A stretch of 33,215 bases of DNA from an uncultured SAR86 cluster bacterium (GTDB lineage Bacteria; Pseudomonadota; Gammaproteobacteria; Magnimaribacterales; TMED112): the NCBI GenBank assembly GCA_902610995.1, contig CACLXU010000001.1, forward strand, positions 111,207 to 144,421, read 5' to 3'. Within the stretch, counting starts at the first letter, position 1. Each line of letters opens with the position of its first letter. The notes below the pieces were generated by a model. The model did not search any database, had not been told where the DNA came from, and worked only from the letters and a program-made list of their open reading frames with translations. Made by a program: the position numbers and the translations under genes. Below, one piece after another: positions 15,243-23,748 of this stretch.

Positions 15243-16012
15243 AAAATCTTAGTTTTATTGGTTGTGGTCATTTAGCAAAGTGCCTCATCCAAGGTTTATC
15301 AAAAAATACTGAGTTTCAAATTAGTGGATTTGACCTCTTTCAAGGCAGTCTTGAATGGCTTGAAAGCAATGGACACGAAATCTTAAGCCTTCAGGATTGT
15401 TGCCAACAATCAGATATTATTTTTTTATGTGTTAAGCCTCAAGATATGCCAACACTCTGTAATGATTTAAAGCAATACCTTAAGGAAGGTCAGGAGGTAG
15501 TTAGCGTTGCAGCTGGAATTAAACTTGAGAAGCTCAAAGAATTACTTCCAGGAGCAAATATTACAAGAGTTATGACTAATGTTGGGACACGCGATAACTT
15601 GGGAGTAACCGCGATATTTTCTCAAAAGATAAATGAAGACATAGTTTCGCTGTTCAATTTTCTGGGTAAAGCTTTTTTGGTTGATAATGAAGATCAGATT
15701 GATCTACACACTGTATTAATTGGCAGTGGTCCAGCATTTTTTTACGATCTGCTAAATGAGTTTGAGGACAAAATGGAAGATATAATTGATGACAAAGATA
15801 CGAAACGTGAAATTACAATTCTCTTCTTAACAAGTATTATTAGCGCAATAAAAAATGGAGAAAATTTAGACACTTTAGTGGATTCAGTTGCATCCAAAGG
15901 GGGAACAACTGAAGCAGGCTTAAAATTCCTCCGAGAGAAAAACTTTAATTCAATATTTTCTGAAGCGGTTGATAAGGGTGTAGAAAGAGCAAAAAAGCTA
16001 TCTATGGATTAA
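15239..16012 (+). CDS. proC: Pyrroline-5-carboxylate reductase
   Basis: Last step of proline synthesis (NAD(P)H-dependent). It has 257 residues. The N-terminal Rossmann motif IGCGHLAKCLIQGL is a variant of the usual G.GNMA.A...G. Also present are LCVKPQD, SVAAGI, RVMTNVG (usually RVMPNTP) and GSGPAFFYDLL. The most diagnostic segment is the C-terminal VASKGGTTEAGLKFL. Substitutions are numerous, but the order of motifs is that of ProC. It overlaps nusB by 4 bases and the end of purA (opposite strand) by 15 bases. Confidence 0.88.
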   Translation: MKNLSFIGCGHLAKCLIQGLSKNTEFQISGFDLFQGSLEWLESNGHEILSLQDCCQQSDIIFLCVKPQDMPTLCNDLKQYLKEGQEVVSVAAGIKLEKLKELLPGANITRVMTNVGTRDNLGVTAIFSQKINEDIVSLFNFLGKAFLVDNEDQIDLHTVLIGSGPAFFYDLLNEFEDKMEDIIDDKDTKREITILFLTSIISAIKNGENLDTLVDSVASKGGTTEAGLKFLREKNFNSIFSEAVDKGVERAKKLSMD

Positions 16013-17260
16013 GTCATCTCTATTAGGGCCGTTTGAAATTAAAGATACTGGAACATTTGTGAATTGTTCAATCACCTCTATTAACTTTTTAGCCTCTTTA
16101 GGCAGATCATTAAAGTTCTTAGCCTCCTTTATAGAAGATGACCATCCATTTAATGTTTTGTATTTAGGTTTTGCTTGATGCAGCAACCTTGATTTAAATG
16201 GTACCTCTTTTCCATCTATCTCATAACCGACACATACTTTAAGTTTTTTAAATGAGTCCAGAACATCAAGTTTAGTTATGCAAAGACTTGTTAGATTATT
16301 TAACTTTGCGGAGTACTTTAATGCTACTAAATCAAGCCATCCACATCTTCTTGGCCTGCCGGTTGTAGCTCCATATTCATTGCCTATATCAGCAATTTTT
16401 GATCCATCCTGACAAAAAAGCTCTGTCGGAAATGGACCCTCCCCGACTCTAGTGGTATATGCTTTTGCAACTCCGAGCACATCAGAAAAAATGCTTTTGG
16501 GAAATCCAGAGCCAATTCCAACAGAAGTTGCTAATGTATTTGAGGATGTAACATATGGATATGTTCCATAATCAACATCTAATAAGGTTCCTTGTGCACC
16601 CTCATAGAGAATTGCTTCACCACTTTCGTAAATGTCTTCAAGAGAATCGGTTACATCACCAAAATATTTGGATGCTTTCTCATAGTTGCTTAATAATTCT
16701 GTGAAGACTAAATCAGCATCAAATTCTTCTGCTTTATGAATCGTATTTATTTGATAGTTGTAGTAATCCACAAGATCGATAACTTTTTTCTTTAATACCT
16801 CTTCATTTTCAAGGTCAAAAGCTTTTATGCTTCTTCTCGCTGTCTTGTCCTCATATGCTGGACCAATACCTCTTCTGGTTGTTCCAATGGCATTTTTGTT
16901 ATCTTCTCTGAGCTGGTCTATTTTTGCATGAATAGGCAACAGTAAGCTGCAGTACCTGCTTATTTTAAGTTTCCCGTGCAGGCTTATTCCCTTTTCTTCT
17001 ATTTCTTGAATTTCTTTAAGCAATGAATCAAGTGAAAGAATTACCCCTTGGCCAATAAAACACTGCACATGATCATAAAAGATTCCAGAGGGTATTAAAT
17101 GTAGTACAAACTTTTTTTTGTCTTGATAAATTGTGTGACCTGCATTATGACCACCTTGAAATCTACAAACCGCATTATATTTTGAGGAGAAATAGTCAAC
17201 GATTTTTCCTTTACCCTCGTCACCCCACTGAGTGCCCACAAGGATAAGGGATTTTTTCAT
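15998..17260 (-). CDS. purA: Adenylosuccinate synthetase
   Basis: Joins IMP and aspartate using GTP, the first committed step to AMP. It has 420 residues (E. coli 432). The N-terminal GTQWGDEGKGK P-loop-like motif carries the catalytic D14, and GGHNAGHTI carries H42. GTTRRGIGPAYEDK, EGAQGTLLDVDYGTYPYVTSS and TTGRPRRCGWLD are further signatures. The ATG directly abuts the hflC stop (TAGATG), so it is the last gene of the waaA-miaA-hflK-hflC-purA run. Confidence 0.97.
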   Translation of the reverse strand: MKKSLILVGTQWGDEGKGKIVDYFSSKYNAVCRFQGGHNAGHTIYQDKKKFVLHLIPSGIFYDHVQCFIGQGVILSLDSLLKEIQEIEEKGISLHGKLKISRYCSLLLPIHAKIDQLREDNKNAIGTTRRGIGPAYEDKTARRSIKAFDLENEEVLKKKVIDLVDYYNYQINTIHKAEEFDADLVFTELLSNYEKASKYFGDVTDSLEDIYESGEAILYEGAQGTLLDVDYGTYPYVTSSNTLATSVGIGSGFPKSIFSDVLGVAKAYTTRVGEGPFPTELFCQDGSKIADIGNEYGATTGRPRRCGWLDLVALKYSAKLNNLTSLCITKLDVLDSFKKLKVCVGYEIDGKEVPFKSRLLHQAKPKYKTLNGWSSSIKEAKNFNDLPKEAKKLIEVIEQFTNVPVSLISNGPNRDDLIHR

Positions 17261-18130
17261 CTACGGCCTTGGTTCAGATTTATTTAGATACTTGAAATAA
17301 TCACTATCTGGATCAAGAAGCAAAACGTCGCCCTTATTATTAAAGGTCTCTCGGTAAGCTTTCAAGCTCCTTGTAAAATCATAGAATTCTGGATCTTTGT
17401 TAAAGGCTTCAGCATATGTTGAAGTTGCAGTAGCATCACCTTCTCCTCTAATTTTTTCAGATTCCTTCGTAGCGTTTGCAAGAATTATAGTTCTTTGTTT
17501 ATCTGCATCAGCTCTTATTTTTTCTGCAAGCTCTCTACCCTCCGCACGTAACTCCTCAGCAATCCTATTTCTCTCTGTTTTCATTCTTTCAAAAACAGAT
17601 GTCCTTATCTCTCTTTCAAAGTCAATTCGTTTCACTCTGAAATCAACAATCTCAACTCCCAACTCATTTGAATCTTCACCCAATGAGTCTTTCAAAGAAG
17701 ACATTAATCCATCTCTATCTCCAGAAACAACTTCTTGTAGGGTTCTCTTACCAAATTCGTTTCTCAATTTGTCCCTGACTCGTCTCTGTAGAGTATCTTC
17801 GGCAACCCTGTCTTGCCCTCCATTAGTTGATGTATAAAATGTTTCAGCGTCAACAATTTTGTATTTAACAAAAGAATCAACGAGAAGTGGTTTAGATTCA
17901 CTCGACAAAACTCTATCAGGTTGAGTATCAAGCGTTCTCAATCTTCCTTCAAACTTTATTGCTGTATCCATAAAAGGAATCTTAAAATTCAAACCTGGTT
18001 CTAGCGTTCTCTCAAATGCGCCAAGTTTCAAAAGAATTGCTTTTTCTGTATCTTTAACAATTACAACTGATTGTGCCAGTACAACTATTAGAATTAAGCT
18101 AATAATTCCAATTAAACTATTACTATTCAT
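17261..18130 (-). CDS. hflC: HflC, FtsH-associated SPFH-domain membrane protein
   Basis: Partner of HflK in the large periplasm-exposed complex that encloses and modulates the FtsH protease. One N-terminal transmembrane helix (LIGIISLILIVVLAQSVVIV) is followed by the SPFH/PHB domain (KDTEKAILLKLGAFERTLEPG...). A long charged helix follows (RTSVFERMKTERNRIAEELR, DADKQRTIILANATKESEKI). Two ATGs lie in tandem at 18133 and 18130; the second is placed 6 bases from the GGAGG in the hflK end and is preferred, giving 289 residues. It overlaps hflK by 8 bases. Confidence 0.94.
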   Translation of the reverse strand: MNSNSLIGIISLILIVVLAQSVVIVKDTEKAILLKLGAFERTLEPGLNFKIPFMDTAIKFEGRLRTLDTQPDRVLSSESKPLLVDSFVKYKIVDAETFYTSTNGGQDRVAEDTLQRRVRDKLRNEFGKRTLQEVVSGDRDGLMSSLKDSLGEDSNELGVEIVDFRVKRIDFEREIRTSVFERMKTERNRIAEELRAEGRELAEKIRADADKQRTIILANATKESEKIRGEGDATATSTYAEAFNKDPEFYDFTRSLKAYRETFNNKGDVLLLDPDSDYFKYLNKSEPRP

Positions 18131-19157
18131 CATCTTCCTCCGCTTTCTTCATTATTTGATCTATTGGTAGGTACAAAAGATTATTACCTCCTTCAACATC
18201 AATCATCACTTTTGTGCTTGATGAAAAAACTTCTTCAAGAGCATCGAGATATAATCTTTCCCTTGTTACTTCTGGTGCTTTCTGGTACTCAATAAGCAAT
18301 GCTTCAAATCTGTCAGCTTCTCCCTCTGCAATTGCAATCACCTTTTCTTTATAAGCTTCAGCATCTTGTATTTGTCTTTGTGCATCACCTCGAGCTACAG
18401 GGACTATAGAAAGAGCATATTTTTCGGCATCATTTCTCAGACGCTCTTTATCTTCTCTTGCTGCAACTACGTCTCTAAATGAGTCAATAACCTCAGCAGG
18501 TGGTTGTCTCTGCTCGATATTTACTTGTTGAACAGAAATACCTGCTTCATAAATTGCAAGATATTCATCAAGTCTTAGTAAAATTCCAGAACTAATCGCT
18601 GCGGCACCAGAGGTCAATAAATCGTCCATGATGTTCTCTCCAACAACATGTCTAAGAGCGCTTTCAGCTGCCTGTCTAATTGTAATCTCTGGATCCTCAA
18701 CGTTTAGAGAGTAATTTTTTAAATCTGAAATTGTATATTGAACGTTCAGTTCGACATCAACAATATTTTCGTCTTTTGTAAGCATATTTGTTGGTAAAAC
18801 AAATGTTCTAATCCTTGAGATGTTTTCTGATGCATATATTTCTTCAACCACCGGAAAATGAAATTGCAAGCCAGGACCTAAGACTCTGTTGTATTTACCA
18901 AGTGTAAACACTACCTCTCTATCCGCTTCATTGACTATCCTAATACCTAAGAAAATATAGAGCGTCAGTGCTCCAAGCAATAGGTAAGAAAAGAATTTAA
19001 AACCAAATTTAAATGGGGTTCCACCGCTACCTCCAGAACCTTTACCAGAGCCTCCTGAGAAAAACATTTTTCTTAATTGTTCTATAGCATCATCTAAATC
19101 TGGGGGATTATTATTTTTTCTGCCCCACGGGTCTTTTTCATTTGGATTCCAATTCAT
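18123..19157 (-). CDS. hflK: HflK, FtsH-associated SPFH-domain membrane protein
   Basis: Partner of HflC. The 344 residues begin with the typical MNWNPNEKDPWGRKNNNPPDLDD, then a Gly/Ser-rich linker (34-47), one transmembrane helix (about 50-72) and the SPFH domain (NEADREVVFTLGKYNRVLGPG). A coiled-coil region (IQDAEAYKEKVIAIAEGEADRF) and an acidic tail follow. The ATG overlaps the miaA stop as TAATG. In most gammaproteobacteria hfq and hflX lie between miaA and hflK; there is no room for them here. Confidence 0.95.
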   Translation of the reverse strand: MNWNPNEKDPWGRKNNNPPDLDDAIEQLRKMFFSGGSGKGSGGSGGTPFKFGFKFFSYLLLGALTLYIFLGIRIVNEADREVVFTLGKYNRVLGPGLQFHFPVVEEIYASENISRIRTFVLPTNMLTKDENIVDVELNVQYTISDLKNYSLNVEDPEITIRQAAESALRHVVGENIMDDLLTSGAAAISSGILLRLDEYLAIYEAGISVQQVNIEQRQPPAEVIDSFRDVVAAREDKERLRNDAEKYALSIVPVARGDAQRQIQDAEAYKEKVIAIAEGEADRFEALLIEYQKAPEVTRERLYLDALEEVFSSSTKVMIDVEGGNNLLYLPIDQIMKKAEEDDE

Positions 19158-20104
19158 TACGTTACTCTCCTTTGGTAATTGGTTATTGTATCAGATATTT
19201 CCTTAGACATTTTTAAGTTTTTACAATCAATTAATGTGTCTAAGTCTAATTTTTTCAACCATGTCTGCTGAGATTTGATTAAGTAGTTTGTTGCTTTAAT
19301 AGATTCATCATAGGCTTCGCTTAATGGCTTTGATCCAGCTATACAATCAAAAAACTGCTTGTAATTGATAGATTGCATGCTTTGATCTTTATGTTTAAGT
19401 TGGTATTTGTTAATGATTGCCTCCAATTCTTCCTTAAATCCTGCTTCAAGCATCTCATCAAGTCTTTTGGTTGCAGAACTAGTTAATTCTTTCTTTTCAG
19501 TGTTGATTCCAATCTTGAGGCAACTACTTTTATCAAAAAATTGAATTTTTTCTTTACGCTTTAGCGTAGACATTTTTTTTCCTGTAATTTCAATTATTTC
19601 CAATGCTCTGATCAAACGTCGTGGATTTGTAATGTCAATTTGGTTAAATAAATCAGGGTCTAAAGATTCAAGTTTTTTTTGTAGAAACTCTATTCCAGAA
19701 TCCTCGTATTCCTTATCGATATTCTTTCTTATTTTTGGATCATTTGGAAAGTCATGAAATCCATTTAATAAAATGTTGTGATACATCATAGATCCACCAA
19801 CAAATAATGGGATTTTTTCTTTAGATATTATTTCTTCGATTGATAATTCTAGGTATTTTAAAAAAATACCTAAATCAAAATGTTGCTTTGGAGTAATTAA
19901 GTTAACCAAGTGGTGTTTGGTTTTGATAAGTATATCCTTGTGCGGCTTACAAGTGCCTATATCCATATCTTTATAAACCATTGCTGAGTCAATGCTGATA
20001 ATTTCAAAAGGGAATTTGTCTGTAAGTTCTATTGCTGTTTCTGTTTTTCCAGAGGCTGTAGGTCCAATCAAGAAAACAGCAGGAATTGCATATTTAAACC
20101 TCAT
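19157..20104 (-). CDS. miaA: tRNA dimethylallyltransferase
   Basis: Adds a dimethylallyl group to A37 of tRNAs reading UNN codons. It uses DMAPP, a product of the MEP pathway that starts with the Dxs encoded in this window. It has 315 residues. The P-loop GPTASGKT is at 14-21, followed by SIDSAMVYKDMDIGT, the LVGG-like VGGSMMYHNILL motif and NPRRLIRALEI. The C-terminal part has INYKQFFDCI in place of the common GYRQ. It overlaps the end of waaA by 11 bases. Confidence 0.95.
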   Translation of the reverse strand: MRFKYAIPAVFLIGPTASGKTETAIELTDKFPFEIISIDSAMVYKDMDIGTCKPHKDILIKTKHHLVNLITPKQHFDLGIFLKYLELSIEEIISKEKIPLFVGGSMMYHNILLNGFHDFPNDPKIRKNIDKEYEDSGIEFLQKKLESLDPDLFNQIDITNPRRLIRALEIIEITGKKMSTLKRKEKIQFFDKSSCLKIGINTEKKELTSSATKRLDEMLEAGFKEELEAIINKYQLKHKDQSMQSINYKQFFDCIAGSKPLSEAYDESIKATNYLIKSQQTWLKKLDLDTLIDCKNLKMSKEISDTITNYQRRVT

Positions 20105-21320
20105 CTATTTCTTGGATAATTTTCTCATATCCATCACCATATTTATTCAACTCCTTAACTTGCAGGTCAAGTCTTTTGAGCTGAAGTTCATTTTTTTCAT
20201 AGTAATCTATTAGCTCTCCTAACTCTGATTGAGTTTTAAAGGTTTCTATTATTTTTGAATCGCAAAATGCTGACTTAATTTCTCTATAATTTTCTAGCTT
20301 ATTTCCTGTTATTGCAGGAGTTCCTGCAAATATTGGTTCTAAAATATTATGGCCTTTTTCATAACAAATGCTGCCTGCTACGATTGCAAGGTTAGAATTT
20401 AAATATAATTCAAAAAGAGAACCAACCTCATCATAAAGAATTACTTCCTCATTTGTAACTTCATTGATTTTTGAGAACTTTGACCATTTCAGACCGCTTC
20501 TGCTAAGAACATTGCTTACTTCATTAAATCTTTCTGGATGTCTTGGTGCTAAAAATATCAGTCTATTATCGCTTTTATTGATACTGGAGATAATAAATTC
20601 TTCTTCCCCTTTGTGCGTACTCCCTGCTGTCACAATATATCCAGAAAAATTTCTTATTTTTTTCTGAATTTTATTTTTGGCATCAATATTAGTTTTATAG
20701 GTCTCCTTATATAGCTTAATGTTTCCAATGACCTGTATTTGATCAATTTCAAAATGTGCGAGTTTATTTTTCATCTCTTGGGATTGAACAAAGAATTTAT
20801 CAATTAAGGATAATATTTTTCTAGTGAAGCTTTTGAGCAACAAATATTTTGAAAAAGTCTTTTTTGACAATGTGGTATTGAATGAAATAATTTTCATTTT
20901 TTTTGATTTTTGAAGTATTAGATTTGGCCAAAATTCACTTTCGAAAAGAATAATTTTATTTACCTTAAAGCTCTTTATAAAGCGCCTATGAACTGGGACA
21001 ATGTCATAGGGGAATGGCAAAATTTTTACATTTTTGTTGTTGTTGAATGATCTTAACAATTCTTGATATCCAGTGTTGGTCGTCGTTGTTAAGAGAATAT
21101 TTTTGTTTTTGTTTAGAAGTGATCTTGCTATCGGGGTAAGTGTTTTTACTTCCCCAAGACTTACGCCATGCAACCATAGGTGAGGCTCATCAGTTGCTTC
21201 CAAACCAAGACCAAATTTTTTTGAAAAAAACCCTATATCTCCAATACCGTTTCTAAAGAAATCTCTTAGAATAAAAATCGGTAAGACAACAATATAAATT
21301 AAGTTATATACAATAAACAT
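20094..21320 (-). CDS. waaA: 3-deoxy-D-manno-octulosonic acid (Kdo) transferase
   Basis: Membrane-anchored GT30 enzyme that adds Kdo to the lipid A precursor. It has 408 residues. An N-terminal membrane anchor (YNLIYIVVLPIFIL) is followed by WLHGVSLGEVKT with the catalytic Glu at 57. ILFESEFWPNL, GSTHKGEEE, LAPRHPERF and GHNILEPIFAGTPAI are the family motifs. Its ATG is only two bases from the start codon of the divergent lpxL-like gene and has no close Shine-Dalgarno (GGGAG is ~17 bases away). Pairing with an LpxL-type acyltransferase supports a lipid A role for both. Confidence 0.95.
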   Translation of the reverse strand: MFIVYNLIYIVVLPIFILRDFFRNGIGDIGFFSKKFGLGLEATDEPHLWLHGVSLGEVKTLTPIARSLLNKNKNILLTTTTNTGYQELLRSFNNNKNVKILPFPYDIVPVHRRFIKSFKVNKIILFESEFWPNLILQKSKKMKIISFNTTLSKKTFSKYLLLKSFTRKILSLIDKFFVQSQEMKNKLAHFEIDQIQVIGNIKLYKETYKTNIDAKNKIQKKIRNFSGYIVTAGSTHKGEEEFIISSINKSDNRLIFLAPRHPERFNEVSNVLSRSGLKWSKFSKINEVTNEEVILYDEVGSLFELYLNSNLAIVAGSICYEKGHNILEPIFAGTPAITGNKLENYREIKSAFCDSKIIETFKTQSELGELIDYYEKNELQLKRLDLQVKELNKYGDGYEKIIQEIDEV

Positions 21321-21322
21321 TT

Positions 21323-22186
21323 ATGAATAACATTATTCTCCCATTAATACTTATTTTGACAAGATTTATTTCTCTTTTACCTCGATCATGGTTTAATGGC
21401 AAAAATTCATATCTCTGGAAATTTTTAGGTGGATTCTTAAAAAGAAGGAAATCAATCATTAATGCAAACATAGATCATTGTTTTGGAGATCTAAGTGAAT
21501 TCGAGAAGTCACAACTGAAAGATAATATTTGGAATGAAACATACAGAGCTCTTTATGAGAATAATTTTGCTTGGAATGCTTCAAATAAACAGATTGATAA
21601 ATTAAAAATAGAATTCATTGGTAAAGACATTTTAGAAAATGCTATGAAAGCAAAAAGGGGTGTTCTTATACTATTTAGACATACCCTTTACTTAGAGCTT
21701 TCAGCGAGGTTGCTTGGGAGGTTTTTTGATATCTTTGGTTTAGAAAGGCCAAATAATAACTCATTAGTTCAGAAAATTCAGACAAATGGAAGAATGAAAT
21801 CAGTGAAAGGAATAATTTCAAATTCTGATATAAAAAAGTGCCTAAATCTTCTTAGGGATGGTCACATGGTGATGTATGGGCCAGATCAAGATTATAGAAA
21901 TAAACATTCTGTAGTTTCAGAGTTTTACGGTAAAAAGTGTTTAACAACAACAGTACCAATTAAATTGAAAAAGATGTCTGGATGTCATGTAATTTATTTT
22001 GACTTTTTTAGAGTTAAAGAAAAATTTCAAATGGTAGTGAAGGAATTAAATAATCAATTAAATTCAGAAGAAGAGTTTGCAAAATCATTAAATAAGGAAA
22101 TAGAAGCCAGTATTTCTAAAGCACCTGAACAATACCTTTGGCATCACAGAAGATTTAAATCACAATATCCAGAGATATATGAGTAA
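21323..22186 (+). CDS. Lipid A late acyltransferase, LpxL/HtrB family
   Basis: Transfers a secondary acyl chain to Kdo-lipid A at the inner membrane. It has 287 residues, slightly short. An N-terminal hydrophobic anchor (LPLILILTRFISLLP) precedes the catalytic H-x4-E motif H120-TLYL-E125 in LILFRHTLYLE. Further LpxL signatures are GPDQDY (186-191) and the C-terminal LWHHRRFKS. Head-to-head with waaA, whose product makes its substrate. LpxL and LpxM cannot be told apart by eye. The stop overlaps the next methyltransferase by 8 bases. No Shine-Dalgarno is visible upstream. Confidence 0.9.
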   Translation: MNNIILPLILILTRFISLLPRSWFNGKNSYLWKFLGGFLKRRKSIINANIDHCFGDLSEFEKSQLKDNIWNETYRALYENNFAWNASNKQIDKLKIEFIGKDILENAMKAKRGVLILFRHTLYLELSARLLGRFFDIFGLERPNNNSLVQKIQTNGRMKSVKGIISNSDIKKCLNLLRDGHMVMYGPDQDYRNKHSVVSEFYGKKCLTTTVPIKLKKMSGCHVIYFDFFRVKEKFQMVVKELNNQLNSEEEFAKSLNKEIEASISKAPEQYLWHHRRFKSQYPEIYE

Positions 22187-22787
22187 TAGAGATTTTGACC
22201 ATGTTAAAGGTTTTCTTCACAAAGATGAGGGAAACTTTCTCTGCGCTCTAGTAGAAGAATACTGTCGAAATGGCTTGGTTATTGAAATTGGATCCTATTG
22301 CGGAAAGTCTGCATGCTACTTAGCAGATGCTGCTAAAGTATCATCAGCTGTTTTTGTATCTATAGACCATCATAGAGGGTCAGAGGAACATCAACCAGGA
22401 GAGTTATACCATGACGTGGAAGAGTATGATCATGACCTGGATAGAATTAATACCCTTCCCTCTCTAATAAAAAACTTAACTCAAGCAAGATTAGATAAAT
22501 ATGTCATTCCAATAGTTGGAGATTCTGTTACTGCTTCAAAAATTATCAAAGATAACGTTTCAATGGTTTTCATAGATGGAAGTCATACATTTGAGTCAGC
22601 AAGAAATGATTTTAATTCTTGGCACAAAAAAATTAAGTCTGGGGGTATTCTTGCTATACATGATATTTATGATTCTATTGAGGAAGGTGGACAAGCACCG
22701 AAAGAGATTATGGAAATGGCACTCGGTAATAATTTTAAGGTTCTTGATAGAAAAAAAAGCCTAGTTGCCTTAATTAAGCAAGAATAG
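22179..22787 (+). CDS. Class I SAM-dependent methyltransferase, substrate unknown
   Basis: A 202-residue protein with a Rossmann methyltransferase fold. SAM motif I is VIEIGSYCGKSACYL (34-48), the acidic SIDHH follows at 61-65, and VFIDGSHTFESARNDF (130-145) and GGILAIHDIYD are typical of the Methyltransf_24 group. The start overlaps the lpxL-like gene by 8 bases, so it is probably translated from the same mRNA. It may act on lipid A, core sugar or another envelope substrate; this is inferred from position only. It ends tail-to-tail with the opposite-strand toroid-like gene, overlapping by 14 bases. Confidence 0.85.
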   Translation: MSNRDFDHVKGFLHKDEGNFLCALVEEYCRNGLVIEIGSYCGKSACYLADAAKVSSAVFVSIDHHRGSEEHQPGELYHDVEEYDHDLDRINTLPSLIKNLTQARLDKYVIPIVGDSVTASKIIKDNVSMVFIDGSHTFESARNDFNSWHKKIKSGGILAIHDIYDSIEEGGQAPKEIMEMALGNNFKVLDRKKSLVALIKQE

Positions 22788-23748
22788 CTTTAGGCTTATC
22801 CGTAATGTTATAGAGTGCATCTGCAGCAATAATAACTGCTGCATTTGTCCAGGTTGATCTCTCGTCAGGCCAGTAAATATTTTCTGAAAATTGGTACCCA
22901 GTTGAAAAAATTCCGTCATCACCTCTAAATTTCATGATCTCATTAAAAATTTGCTCTGCAAATTTTTTTTCGTCAGACCTGACTAAGGCAATTATCGCCT
23001 CAGAACTCTCTGCAAACGTTACCCATGGTTCCTCAATTACACACTTTATGCCTATTCCGTCAACATAAAAATTTTGTAGACTTTTAACTAAGTTTCCATC
23101 CTTTAGTAGCCCTGAAAGGTAAGGATAATAACAATCCATAGAAAATCTTGATCTATCAATTTTATCTCTATTGAATCTAACTGAATTAAGATCAAATATT
23201 TTTTTTATTTCTGCTATCTCATTCTCTAATTTTAATGATCGTATTCCTAAAATTTTATAGATTGATGAGGTACATTTAAGTGAAAGAAAAATTGAGCTAG
23301 TAGCTGTAATTAACGAGTTATCGGATAGCCCCTTTTTGTCTGTTGCCCAGTAAAAATAGCCAAATTTATCTCTTGCCTCTAAAGTTTTGTTAGTTATTCC
23401 TCTTAATACTTCAAGGTTATCTAATAGAAACTTTTTATTATTGGTTGAATAATAATACTGCAACAAAGCAACAGCCAGATATGGTGCATGATGAAATTCA
23501 AAATGATCATGTACTATCTGTTGATTCTGGAAAAGTGGAGGGATCAAAAATTGATCATTGAGGTTTTGAAGGAACCATTCAATGCCTGCATGAAATGGTT
23601 CATGTTCTTCGTAGATTGCAAGTGAAATTAAGCATTCAAGATGATCCCAAGGGTCACACTTACCTTTGTCATCCCAGACAATAGATCCATCGCTCATTTG
23701 GTTGTCCTTTATCCAAGATATGTTGTTTTTAAAATCTACTTTTTTCAT
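22774..23748 (-). CDS. Unrecognised protein, predicted alpha/alpha-toroid (prenyltransferase/terpene cyclase-like fold)
   Basis: I do not recognise this 324-residue protein with certainty. It has no signal peptide or membrane helix. It appears to consist of repeated helical hairpins, each bringing aromatic/acidic turns: MSDGSIVWDDKGKCDPWDH, HFEFHHAPYLAVALLQYYY, YFYWATDKKGLSDNSLITA, EEPWVTFAESSEAIIAL and NIYWPDERSTWTNAAVIIA. That pattern is typical of alpha/alpha toroids such as prenyltransferase/squalene-cyclase relatives or six-hairpin glycosidases. The ATG at 23748 overlaps the upstream methyltransferase stop as ATGA and is preferred to a GTG at 23766. Position after a GT4 enzyme and a methyltransferase suggests a role in an envelope glycan or glycolipid. 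Confidence 0.75.
   Translation of the reverse strand: MKKVDFKNNISWIKDNQMSDGSIVWDDKGKCDPWDHLECLISLAIYEEHEPFHAGIEWFLQNLNDQFLIPPLFQNQQIVHDHFEFHHAPYLAVALLQYYYSTNNKKFLLDNLEVLRGITNKTLEARDKFGYFYWATDKKGLSDNSLITATSSIFLSLKCTSSIYKILGIRSLKLENEIAEIKKIFDLNSVRFNRDKIDRSRFSMDCYYPYLSGLLKDGNLVKSLQNFYVDGIGIKCVIEEPWVTFAESSEAIIALVRSDEKKFAEQIFNEIMKFRGDDGIFSTGYQFSENIYWPDERSTWTNAAVIIAADALYNITDKPKAILA

Noticed and set aside
17397-17837. 146-codon open frame on the plus strand opposite hflC
   Set aside because: Lies wholly inside hflC, has the Ser/Leu-rich make-up of an antisense shadow and no ribosome site; hflC is certain.
22757-22797. Inverted repeat AAGCCTA ... TAGGCTT at the methyltransferase/toroid gene 3' ends
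   Set aside because: Only 7 bp of stem with a 27-base loop and no U-tract; too weak to call a terminator.
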